DNA of 64,000 nt, taken from NCBI GenBank assembly GCA_934621295.1, contig CAKTVB010000003.1, positions 124,001-188,000 of the forward strand, written 5' to 3'. This stretch comes from an uncultured Collinsella sp. (GTDB lineage Bacteria > Actinomycetota > Coriobacteriia > Coriobacteriales > Coriobacteriaceae). The first letter of the stretch is position 1. The number at the start of each line of letters is the position of its first letter. Made by a program: the position numbers and the translations under genes. Below the pieces are notes generated by a model. That model was given only the letters and a program-made list of their open reading frames with translations. It did no database searches and was not told the origin of the DNA. This document shows positions 1-5,949 of the stretch, piece by piece.

Positions 1-191
1 CGAACTACCAAGCCAAGGCTCTCCAGCTCCTGAAGGGCAAGACGCACCGTTGTACGAGACAAGCCATAGCGTTCCGAAAGATCGCGCTCGGAAGGAAGCA
101 TGTCGCCGGGAACGCACTCATGCTCGATCTTCTCACTCAATATATCGACCAGTTGGTCGTACAGAGGCTGCTTCCTACTTGTTAAAGCCAC
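1..191 (-). CDS. GntR-family transcriptional regulator (N-terminal part, cut by window edge)
   Basis: The visible 63 codons encode a GntR winged-helix DNA-binding domain: an N-terminal PLYDQLVDILSEKIE helix, then GDMLPSERDLSERYGLSRTT and VRLALQELESLGLV, the classic helix-turn-helix. I place the start at a GTG at 191 because GGAAGTGAGG lies 6 nt upstream; the ATG further upstream runs into a stop. The ligand-binding domain is outside the window, so the HutC or other subfamily cannot be read. It follows PTS IIA and IIB genes on the same strand and so probably controls that operon. Palindromes of the TGG-N6-CCA type, which suit GntR/HutC proteins, sit in the operon promoter at 1331-1371. Confidence 0.9.
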   Translation of the reverse strand, partial: MALTSRKQPLYDQLVDILSEKIEHECVPGDMLPSERDLSERYGLSRTTVRLALQELESLGLVV

Positions 192-265
192 GCCAGACCT
201 CACTTCCAAAAGTCCTCAAACCCATGTGCCAGTCCGTCTGCCTCCGCGCGAACCAGCGTCAAAAT

Positions 266-748
266 CTATTCGAACAAAACGCTCGAATTTTCTACTGGCG
301 CGCTCGGAACGCGCTGAATTTCCAGCTCAATACCCAAGTCCCGCAGCTCTTTAAAAGCAGCGACGTCCGCGTCGTCCACCGCAACGCTTGCAGCAACCTG
401 GCGTCGTCCCTCCGCCATATGCATATTGCCCACGTTGACCTTCTTAATAGGCACACCCCCACGGACGAGAGTCAAAACATCCGCAGGGTTATCAACCACG
501 AGAAAAATCAACTGATCAGAAGACGCCTGGTGAATCACATCGATGGTCTTTTGCAGCGAGAAATAGCGCATGGCAACACCTGCAGGAGCGGCCATATCCA
601 TCAGCTGCTGGCGAACATCGCTCTTGGCAACGCCATCGTTGGCAACAAGGATCAGGTTCGCTCCGACCACAGCATTCCATTGAGTAACGACTTGGCCGTG
701 AATGAGCCTGTTGTCGATACGCGTCAGAAGTATGTTCGGCTCTGCCAC
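266..748 (-). CDS. PTS system mannose/fructose/sorbose-family IIB component
   Basis: Cytoplasmic phosphocarrier that passes phosphate from IIA to the incoming sugar. About 160 residues, the normal IIB size. The motif ILLTRIDNRLIHGQVV near the N terminus contains the phosphorylated histidine (His17 with my start), and GVPIKKVNVGNMH is also typical of the family. The frame stays open upstream to 817, but neither the ATG at 817 nor the ATG at 757 has a properly spaced ribosome-binding site. A GTG at 748 lies 9 nt after GAAGGGG and gives the usual family N terminus, so I prefer it. IIA lies upstream and a GntR regulator downstream. No IIC or IID partner is visible; they may lie beyond the window start. 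The substrate cannot be read; N-acetylgalactosamine-type systems are one possibility. Confidence 0.9.
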   Translation of the reverse strand: MAEPNILLTRIDNRLIHGQVVTQWNAVVGANLILVANDGVAKSDVRQQLMDMAAPAGVAMRYFSLQKTIDVIHQASSDQLIFLVVDNPADVLTLVRGGVPIKKVNVGNMHMAEGRRQVAASVAVDDADVAAFKELRDLGIELEIQRVPSAPVENSSVLFE

Positions 749-850
749 GCTGCGCATCCCCTTCAAACTACCGTCACACGAAACTTCGCGCGAGAACTTC
801 AATACAACAATCCGCATCAGCGGTTACAAGCACGAGGGCCCTAGCGATGG

Positions 851-1297
851 CTAAATGCCTTCCCCCTTCTCGCTAGGGTCTTCATGCTCAACTGCTCGCC
901 GCCGAGATAAGTGCCGATGAATCACGCCATCCTTACCTGCAGCGATTAACTCCTCGACCATATCGTCGAGAGTGTAGTCGGACTCGCGGTATTCAAGCGT
1001 ATTGAGAAGCATCGGAACATTCGCCCCCGCAACAACCGCGATGTCGGAATAATCCTGCGTCGCAATCATCGCCTGATTCCAAGGAGTGCCGCCCATAAAG
1101 TCAGTAAGAACAATAACCCCGTTCGCTTCCGTGCGCAGGGAGCTGATAGCTGCGCGCAATTCGGCAGGATATGTCGCAGCATGATGGTCTTCAAAAGAAA
1201 GAGCTTTGATAAAGGGCTGGGAACCTGCAACCATATTGATGGCGCTTAATAGCCCGCTGGCAAACTGGTCGTGACCAGTCAACAGTAAACCGATCAT
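851..1297 (-). CDS. PTS system mannose-family IIA component
   Basis: About 148 residues, the first gene of the minus-strand PTS operon. EIIA-Man fold: MIGLLLTGHDQFASGLLSA carries the active histidine (His9) that accepts phosphate from HPr, and VLTDFMGGTPWNQA is the second conserved motif. The ATG at 1297 is preceded by a strong AGAGGAGAAGGAG ribosome-binding region; the in-frame ATG at 1321 would put that site inside the protein, so it is not used here. The IIB gene follows after about 100 bp. An extended -10 promoter overlapped by a GntR-type palindrome lies 65 bp upstream. Substrate unknown. Confidence 0.9.
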   Translation of the reverse strand: MIGLLLTGHDQFASGLLSAINMVAGSQPFIKALSFEDHHAATYPAELRAAISSLRTEANGVIVLTDFMGGTPWNQAMIATQDYSDIAVVAGANVPMLLNTLEYRESDYTLDDMVEELIAAGKDGVIHRHLSRRRAVEHEDPSEKGEGI

Positions 1298-1609
1298 GTT
1301 CCGCTCCTTCTCCTCTCGCATGGATGGTCTCTGGATGTAACCAGTTGGAAACGTAAACTGGATTATACCAGCGTGTAAAGTTTTTACTATCTATATATCG
1401 AAATAATAGTGTCTGACCATAGGAAATGTTGAAATATCCGCCGCAACTGAGGCATTGCGGCTAAGCATGTTTTCAGCACTTCGCACCGTCCCAAAACGTA
1501 TTGCTACCGTTTGGGATGTATCCCTTTGAAACAAAGGGACATAACACTCCATTTTGCTATAATTTATAGGCATTTACCTTGTGTTTTCTAGTGAATTGGA
1601 GACAAGTAC
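1298..1609. promoter_or_regulatory. Divergent control region between PTS IIA (-) and glucose-type IIA (+)
   Basis: No credible gene: the short minus-strand frame at 1391-1573 has no family resemblance. For the plus strand, TGC-TATAAT at 1555-1563 is an extended -10 about 47 bp before the IIA start. Just upstream lie two inverted repeats. TCCCAAA/TTTGGGA spans 1489-1495 and 1510-1516; TCCCTTTG-AAA-CAAAGGGA at 1521-1539 is perfect. Both are upstream of the expected transcription start, so they look like operators rather than RNA hairpins. The minus-strand operators at 1331-1371 complete the region. Confidence 0.5.
1331..1371 (-). promoter_or_regulatory. PTS operon promoter with two GntR-type operators
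   Basis: Two near-identical 14-bp palindromes, CTGGATGTAACCAG (1331-1344) and CTGGATTATACCAG (1358-1371), have centres 27 bp apart. Read on the minus strand, the second contains TGGTATAAT, an extended -10 (TATAAT at 1367-1362), so a bound repressor would cover the promoter core. The likely regulator is the adjacent GntR protein; this is inference. Confidence 0.6.
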
Positions 1610-2104
1610 ATGGGTTTGTTCGATCGCTTCAAGCAGGCCGCTGAGCCGGTCTCGAATAAGACGATTATTACCGCCCCCGTGAGCGGCGAGCTCTTGCAGC
1701 TTTCCGAGACAACTGAGCCGGTCTTTTCGAGTGAAATGATGGGCAAGGGCGTTGCCATCAACCCATCAGAGGAGGCTATCATCGCCCCCGTTGATGGCAT
1801 GGTTACTGTCGTCATGCCCCACGCCATCGGCATCGTCGCCGCTAACGGTATCGAGGTACTGATTCACGTAGGCATCGACACCGTGGACATGAAGGGCGAG
1901 GGCTTCGAGAACAAGGTGCCCCAGAACACCAAAGTCACCGCCGGCACCGAGCTCCTCACCTTCTCGCGCTCAAAGATCGCCGAGGCCGGTCATGATGACA
2001 CCGTCTTCGTCATCATCTCCAACACCCCCGACTGCCAGGAAGTCGTTCCCGTGGCAGACGCCCCCGTTAAGGTCGGCGACTCCGTGATCACCGTCACCAA
2101 GTAG
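1610..2104 (+). CDS. crr: PTS glucose-family IIA component
   Basis: Stand-alone EIIA-Glc domain of 164 residues, the usual length. It accepts phosphate from HPr and passes it to a IIB domain; in many bacteria it is also a regulatory protein. IEVLIHVGIDTVDMKGEGF holds the phosphorylated His86, and VVMPHAIGI holds the second active-site His71. The ATG follows TTGGAGACAAGTAC. It is monocistronic, ending in a strong terminator, and converges with the IICB gene, which has no IIA domain of its own and is its likely partner. The symbol is by family; specificity (glucose or N-acetylglucosamine) cannot be fixed from sequence. Confidence 0.92.
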   Translation: MGLFDRFKQAAEPVSNKTIITAPVSGELLQLSETTEPVFSSEMMGKGVAINPSEEAIIAPVDGMVTVVMPHAIGIVAANGIEVLIHVGIDTVDMKGEGFENKVPQNTKVTAGTELLTFSRSKIAEAGHDDTVFVIISNTPDCQEVVPVADAPVKVGDSVITVTK

Positions 2105-2122
2105 TCTTCTCGCATAGAAGCC

Positions 2123-2162
2123 AAAGCCCTCGCAGCAAACAATTGCAGCGAGGGCTTTTTAT
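2123..2162 (+). terminator. Terminator of the glucose-type IIA gene
   Basis: Stem AAAGCCCTCGC (2123-2133) with GCGAGGGCTTT (2148-2158), followed by a T-rich run, starting 18 bp after the stop codon. Confidence 0.85.
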
Positions 2163-2250
2163 TGCCCAAAACGCATGTCCCGAATTCATTGGAAGGGCCA
2201 TGAGCATGGGAAATTAAAGGTATCTCACTCCACCAAATGCGTTTCGGCAC

Positions 2251-2284
2251 AAAAAAGGACCGCCCCCGCGGAGAGGGACGGTCC
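2251..2284 (-). terminator. Terminator of the PTS IICB gene
   Basis: On the minus strand GGACCGTCCC pairs with the GGGGGCGGTCC arm and is followed by six T, about 35 bp after the IICB stop. The convergent IIA terminator lies about 90 bp away. Confidence 0.85.
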
Positions 2285-2319
2285 AAATCAAGCAATGAGT
2301 CGGTAACTCGGCTCGGGTG

Positions 2320-3822
2320 TTAGATGAGCTTCTGAAGCTCGTCGCACACAGCCTGAACCTGGGTGCCGATGATGACCTGAGCAGACTCAGCGGAGGGGAT
2401 CATAACACCCACGGCGCCGGCCTTCTTGCAAGCGGCCTCGTCGACCTTGGAGGAGTCAGCGACCTCGAAGCGCAGGCGAGTGGCGCAGAAGTCAACGTTC
2501 TTGACGTTGTCCTTGCCGCCCACAGCAGCCAGAACACCCTTGGCGATGGCAACGTACTTGTCGTCGCTGGAAGCGGCAGCAGCGGAAGCCTCGTCAGCAG
2601 TGTCCTCGTCCTCACGACCAGGGGTCTTGAGATCGAACTTGGTGATGGCAAAGCGGAACACGAGGTAGAACACGATGAAGGCTGCAATGCCCAGCGGGAT
2701 GATGAGCAAGGTGTTCTGAGCAGCCGGGAGGGAAGCGGAGAACACGAGGTCGGTAGCACCAGCGGAGAAGCAGAAGCCTGCACGGAAGTTCACGTAGTAC
2801 ACGATGATCGTGAAGATGCCGTAGAGGGCAGCGTACACGACGTACAGCGGGAAGCACAGGAACATGAAGCCAAACTCGAAGGGCTCGGTAACGCCGCAGA
2901 CGAAGGCGCAGATAGCGGCGGAGAGAACCAGGCCGATAGCAGCCTTCTTGTTCTTAGCGGTCTGAACGATAGCCAGGGCAGCACCCGGGATACCGAACAT
3001 CATGCAGGGGAAGAAGCCGGACATGTACATACCGACGCTCCAGTTGGCACCGTTCTGGCCCATGACGTCGCCAGCCCAGAAGTGGGACAGGTCGCCGAGG
3101 CCGATGGTGTCAAACCAGAAGACGTTGTTGAGGGCGTGATGCAGACCGGTGGGGATGAGCAGGCGGTTGAGGAAGGCATAGATGCCAGCGCCGATGCCAC
3201 CCATAGCAGCAATGCCGTTGCCGAGCGCAACAAGGCCGTCAAAGATGATGGGCCACACGAAGAGCAGGATGACGGAGACGACGATGGAGACAACAGCGGT
3301 CATGATGGCAACGCAGCGCTTGCCGGAGAAGAAGGCCAGCCAGTCGGGAAGACGGGTGCCCTTGAACTTGTTGTACATGGAACCGCCGATGATGGCAGAA
3401 AGGATGCCGATGAAGCAGTTACCGGCGATCTTGGAGAACGCGATGCCCTCGGCAGTGGTGAGCCAAGCGGCCTGAGCGTCAGCGTCCATACCGCGGACCG
3501 CGCCGACGACTGCAGGGTTGAGCAGCTGCTGAATCATCAGGAAGGCGACGAGGCCAGCGAGGCCAGCGGTGCCGTCGTGATCGTCAGCCAGACCAACGGC
3601 AGCGCCGATGGCGAACAGCCATGCCATGTTATCGATAAGAGCGCCGCCTGCCTTGATGAGCAGGAAGCCTGCGGTGTAGGCTGCACCGGATGCCTCAGCA
3701 CCGGGAACACCCATGACTGCGGGGGCGAGCATATAGCCAACGCCCATAAGGATGCCAGCAACGGGCAACGCCGCGACGGGAAGCATCAGCGCTTTGCCGA
3801 GCTTCTGGAGGTACTTCATCAT
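2320..3822 (-). CDS. PTS glucose/N-acetylglucosamine-family IICB permease
   Basis: Membrane permease that takes up and phosphorylates a hexose. Of 500 residues, roughly 1-390 are a IIC domain with many hydrophobic segments, including GLHHALNNVFWFD and CGVTEPFEF. After an acidic/alanine linker a IIB domain follows (about 415-500), with the phosphorylated Cys446 in NVDFCATRLRFEV. There is no IIA domain; the facing EIIA-Glc gene probably supplies it. The start at 3822 is set by AGGAGG with 7-nt spacing before a double ATG; the frame is open upstream to 3939 without a good site. Two TGG-N6-CCA palindromes upstream suggest GntR control. The GLHHALN motif recalls NagE-type GlcNAc permeases, but glucose cannot be excluded. 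Confidence 0.92.
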   Translation of the reverse strand: MMKYLQKLGKALMLPVAALPVAGILMGVGYMLAPAVMGVPGAEASGAAYTAGFLLIKAGGALIDNMAWLFAIGAAVGLADDHDGTAGLAGLVAFLMIQQLLNPAVVGAVRGMDADAQAAWLTTAEGIAFSKIAGNCFIGILSAIIGGSMYNKFKGTRLPDWLAFFSGKRCVAIMTAVVSIVVSVILLFVWPIIFDGLVALGNGIAAMGGIGAGIYAFLNRLLIPTGLHHALNNVFWFDTIGLGDLSHFWAGDVMGQNGANWSVGMYMSGFFPCMMFGIPGAALAIVQTAKNKKAAIGLVLSAAICAFVCGVTEPFEFGFMFLCFPLYVVYAALYGIFTIIVYYVNFRAGFCFSAGATDLVFSASLPAAQNTLLIIPLGIAAFIVFYLVFRFAITKFDLKTPGREDEDTADEASAAAASSDDKYVAIAKGVLAAVGGKDNVKNVDFCATRLRFEVADSSKVDEAACKKAGAVGVMIPSAESAQVIIGTQVQAVCDELQKLI

Positions 3823-3948
3823 TTGGTTTCCTCCTACCTTTCTCTGTTGTGGTTTACGCGATCCACACCTGCGCCTTGGAATGTCGGCCCCTCCGCGGGC
3901 CATATGAGTTCTTGGCGCGCATTTCGAACCCGATCTCACACCGGGAGC

Positions 3949-3960
3949 TGGTTACTACCA
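3949..3960. promoter_or_regulatory. GntR-type operator TGGTTACTACCA upstream of IICB
   Basis: TGGT-TACT-ACCA palindrome 127 bp before the IICB start codon. It matches the reverse complement of a second copy at 4042 and fits the half-sites preferred by GntR/HutC repressors. Confidence 0.55.
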
Positions 3961-4041
3961 TATCACAAGAGGTTCAAACTCTGTCCACAAAGCCTTCAAA
4001 TTTCGATTTGATTGCCGAACGGTAAGAAATCGGGCCGTGAG

Positions 4042-4053
4042 TGGTAGTAACCA
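4042..4053. promoter_or_regulatory. Second GntR-type operator TGGTAGTAACCA
   Basis: This is the exact reverse complement of the operator at 3949-3960, with centres 93 bp apart. A spaced pair of this kind often supports looping or cooperative binding (inference). Confidence 0.5.
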
Positions 4054-4211
4054 TTGCTTTTTCAGGAAGATGAACGCAATGTCAGTTCTATCTGTGCCCT
4101 TTTTCTTCCGCACGAGGGATAAACCCCAGGAAAATGATGGGTTGATGGGCTTTGACCCATCAGCAGTCTTCTTTTAGGACTTTAATCGGGCTCAAAAGAG
4201 CCCTCGATCGT

Positions 4212-4275
4212 AAATGCAGAAAGGGCCCCGTTGCCGGGACCCTCTTCGTTTCGATGGAGCCAACGAGCGGATTCG
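4212..4275. repeat. 64-bp direct repeat, copy A: tRNA-Thr 3' end plus terminator
   Basis: Identical to 4414-4477 except for one base in the hairpin loop. It contains the last part of the tRNA-Thr gene (acceptor stem and the start of the T arm) and the tRNA terminator hairpin, then breaks off inside the T loop at ATTCG. The rest of the tRNA is absent. Confidence 0.85.
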
Positions 4276-4413
4276 CGTATGCCTTCGGCATCCGCTGCCA
4301 CGCGGACGGCTGCCGCCGCCCGCCCGCCCGCTCGCTCGCTCGGCTACGGGCAGGCCACCGGCCTGCCCGCTTCACGCCTCGCGACCTCATCGGTTCGAAT
4401 CCCCGTCTCCCCC
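4276..4413. other. GC-rich insert between the two tRNA-Thr-end repeats
   Basis: 138 bp, much more GC-rich than its surroundings. It holds a perfect hairpin GGGCAGGCC/GGCCTGCCC, a run of CCCG/CTCG tetranucleotides, and near its right end a second T-arm-like string GGTTCGAATCCCCG in plus orientation. No complete tRNA can be folded from it. It looks like a remnant or small dispersed element placed at the tRNA end. Confidence 0.5.
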
Positions 4414-4477
4414 AAATGCAGAAAGGGCCCCGTTTCCGGGACCCTCTTCGTTTCGATGGAGCCAACGAGCGGATTCG
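4414..4477. repeat. 64-bp direct repeat, copy B (part of the intact tRNA-Thr gene and its terminator)
   Basis: Intact-side copy of the repeat at 4212-4275, with one mismatch in 64. It continues into the complete tRNA-Thr. Confidence 0.85.
4421..4444 (-). terminator. tRNA-Thr terminator
   Basis: On the minus strand, 8-bp stem GGGTCCCG/CGGGGCCC with a GAAA tetraloop, followed by TTTC, 16 bp after the tRNA. The copy at 4219-4242 has a GCAA tetraloop instead. Confidence 0.8.
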
Positions 4478-4532
4478 AACCGCTGACCTACGCATTACGA
4501 GTGCGTTGCTCTACCAGCTGAGCCACGTTGGC
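4460..4532 (-). tRNA. tRNA-Thr (anticodon CGT)
   Basis: 73-nt cloverleaf. The acceptor stem GCCAACG pairs with CGTTGGC, the D arm is GCTCAGCTGGTAGAGC, the anticodon loop contains CTCGTAA (anticodon CGT, reading ACG), and the T arm contains GGTTCGAATCC. The CCA end is not encoded. Its promoter is at 4575-4603 and a terminator follows. The 3' end is duplicated at 4212-4275. Confidence 0.95.
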
Positions 4533-4574
4533 ATATCATGCGGTTGACGGGTGCATGCGCGTCAACGGTTGATA

Positions 4575-4603
4575 ATCATACGGGTAAGTGCGCAAACGCG
4601 CAA
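4575..4603 (-). promoter_or_regulatory. tRNA-Thr promoter
   Basis: Minus strand: -35 TTGCGC (4603-4598), 17-bp spacer, -10 TATGAT (4580-4575), about 43 bp before the tRNA. The tRNA-Asp promoter uses the same -35 hexamer. Confidence 0.65.
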
Positions 4604-4610
4604 GACCCTT

Positions 4611-4651
4611 CATTAAATGTGTCAAATTAAACCTGTCGTTTTTCTGACACA
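4611..4651. repeat. Conserved 41-bp intergenic element, copy 1
   Basis: Begins CATTAAATGTGTCAAATTA and continues AACCTGTCGTTTTTCTGACACA, with inverted ends TGTGTCA/TGACACA. It matches 34 of 41 bases to the reverse complement of 26562-26602. It lies 45 bp after the DUF523-PNP stop and just upstream of the tRNA-Thr promoter. Function unknown. Confidence 0.7.
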
Positions 4652-4695
4652 CCCGACGATTGAGCGCCGCGGTGCGGTGCTGTGGCCGGTCGCCG

Positions 4696-5931
4696 CTAGT
4701 GGCCACCCAGGTAGGAGATCGTCCCCTTAAGCACACTTTGAGTTGCGGCGGCGGCCTTCTCGGCAGCCTTGAGAGCATCTTCGTGGCTGTTATCGATCAT
4801 GCCCGCTTTGTTAGTCACAAGCGTGACGCCCAAGACTTCCATGCCCAAAGCCTTAGCCATAATGGCCTCGCACACCGTCGAGCAACCCACGTAATCGGCG
4901 CCCAGCGTATTGAGCATGCGCACCTCGGCAGCAGTCTCGTACGTGGGACCCAGCAGACCGGCGTAAATGCCTTCCGCAAGATGCAAACCTGCGTCACGAG
5001 CCGCTGCGCGAGCGAACTCGGCAAGGTAGCCAGAGTAGGCGCCTGCCATGGGGATAAACGGCGTATCCGCCTGGGCAGCAGCGACACCTTGAGGGGTTGC
5101 CAGCGGATTTTGACCGGTAAGGTTGATGTGATCGGTAATGAGTCCCACCATGCCCGGAGCCACAGCAGAAACAGCGCCCGAAGCGCAGGTGAGGATGATA
5201 TCGCGGCAACCCAGGCGATGCGCGTGGCGAACAAGCGAGGTTACCTGCAACGGGCTGTAGCCCTGATACAGGTGCACGCGACCCGGATAGACCACCACGG
5301 GTACGCCCTCGAGCGTGCCGATGATCACCTCGTAGCGATGGCCCTCTACAGGAATCGCCTCGGTGGGAAAGCCATCGATGTCCTCGTATTTGATGCGACG
5401 AACCACACGCACCTCATCGGCAAGCGGAGCCAGGCCGCTGCCAAGCACCAACGCGATGGGATGCTCCATGCTGGGCTCGCAATACTCAACAAGTTTCTCG
5501 TCTGCTACCACGATGTGTCCTTCCTGTTCAAACAAAGCGGCCGTCACGCCAGAGCCGGCGCGAAGCTGCCCCGAAAACGTACCGTCGTATATGTGGCCAA
5601 GACCACACGATGGACTCTTGGATTTCAGGATAGCAAGACTCACGCCGCATGCGTGTGCGATATCAAGCGAACGGCGAGCACCGTCCGCGTACGCACGAGT
5701 CACATCAACGCCCTCCGCCGTGACGATCCGTAGCCCGCATCGCTCTGCCGGCGGCCGCGGGCAAGCAAGGCCACCCAGGACCTCGGGGCAAGCGGCAACC
5801 ACCGCCCTCTCTCCCCCGCGCCTGCGCAAGCGCTCCGCTAAACGCTTGACGGCTAAAGAGGGCTTGACGCCCCCGTCGTAGCGAACGGGAGCGCCAAGCA
5901 GGCATTCACTTATGAGAGCACGAAACGACAT
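4696..5931 (-). CDS. DUF523 domain fused to purine nucleoside phosphorylase
   Basis: Residues about 1-140 are a DUF523 domain: ISECLLGAPVRYDG, CPEVLGGL, and KSKSPSCGLGHIYDGTFSG. Residues about 157-411 are a purine nucleoside phosphorylase, which cleaves (deoxy)inosine or guanosine with phosphate: VLGSGLAPL (phosphate loop), PVVVYPGRVHLYQGYS, DHINLTGQNPL, GPTYETAAEVRML, and VTLVTNKAG. The usual TNAAGG stretch reads TCASGAV here, a notable change. The PNP part lacks a little of the normal N terminus, which the fused domain replaces. The frame is continuous across the junction, so this is a real fusion. GGGAAG lies 4 nt before the ATG. DUF523 function is not known to me; the join hints at a role in nucleoside or base metabolism. 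It is last in a minus-strand series. Confidence 0.88.
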   Translation of the reverse strand: MSFRALISECLLGAPVRYDGGVKPSLAVKRLAERLRRRGGERAVVAACPEVLGGLACPRPPAERCGLRIVTAEGVDVTRAYADGARRSLDIAHACGVSLAILKSKSPSCGLGHIYDGTFSGQLRAGSGVTAALFEQEGHIVVADEKLVEYCEPSMEHPIALVLGSGLAPLADEVRVVRRIKYEDIDGFPTEAIPVEGHRYEVIIGTLEGVPVVVYPGRVHLYQGYSPLQVTSLVRHAHRLGCRDIILTCASGAVSAVAPGMVGLITDHINLTGQNPLATPQGVAAAQADTPFIPMAGAYSGYLAEFARAAARDAGLHLAEGIYAGLLGPTYETAAEVRMLNTLGADYVGCSTVCEAIMAKALGMEVLGVTLVTNKAGMIDNSHEDALKAAEKAAAATQSVLKGTISYLGGH

Positions 5932-5949
5932 CGCGTCTTCCCGGTACCT

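Larger units (their letters stand above)
3823..4211. other. Intergenic region upstream of PTS IICB
   Basis: No gene seen. It holds the two TGG-N6-CCA operators and, between them, the palindrome TCAAATTTCGATTTGA near 3995-4010. Small hairpins occur towards 4140-4205, for example GGGCTC-AAAA-GAGCCC. No clean -35/-10 pair could be chosen for IICB. Confidence 0.4.

Noticed and set aside
1391..1573. 60-codon minus-strand frame between the two IIA genes
   Set aside because: No ribosome-binding site or family features, and it overlaps the palindromes and promoter of the plus-strand gene.
2317..4011. Plus-strand open frame of 564 codons opposite PTS IICB
   Set aside because: Antisense shadow; Ser/Gly/Glu-rich without motifs, and it covers the IICB gene and its ribosome-binding site.
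4276..4413. A second complete tRNA gene at the GGTTCGAATCCCCG string
   Set aside because: Only a T-arm-like segment is present; no D arm, anticodon arm or matching acceptor strand can be placed upstream.
4160..4547. Several open frames on both strands over the tRNA-Thr repeat region
   Set aside because: They translate tRNA and terminator DNA; such proteins are a known false class near tRNA genes.
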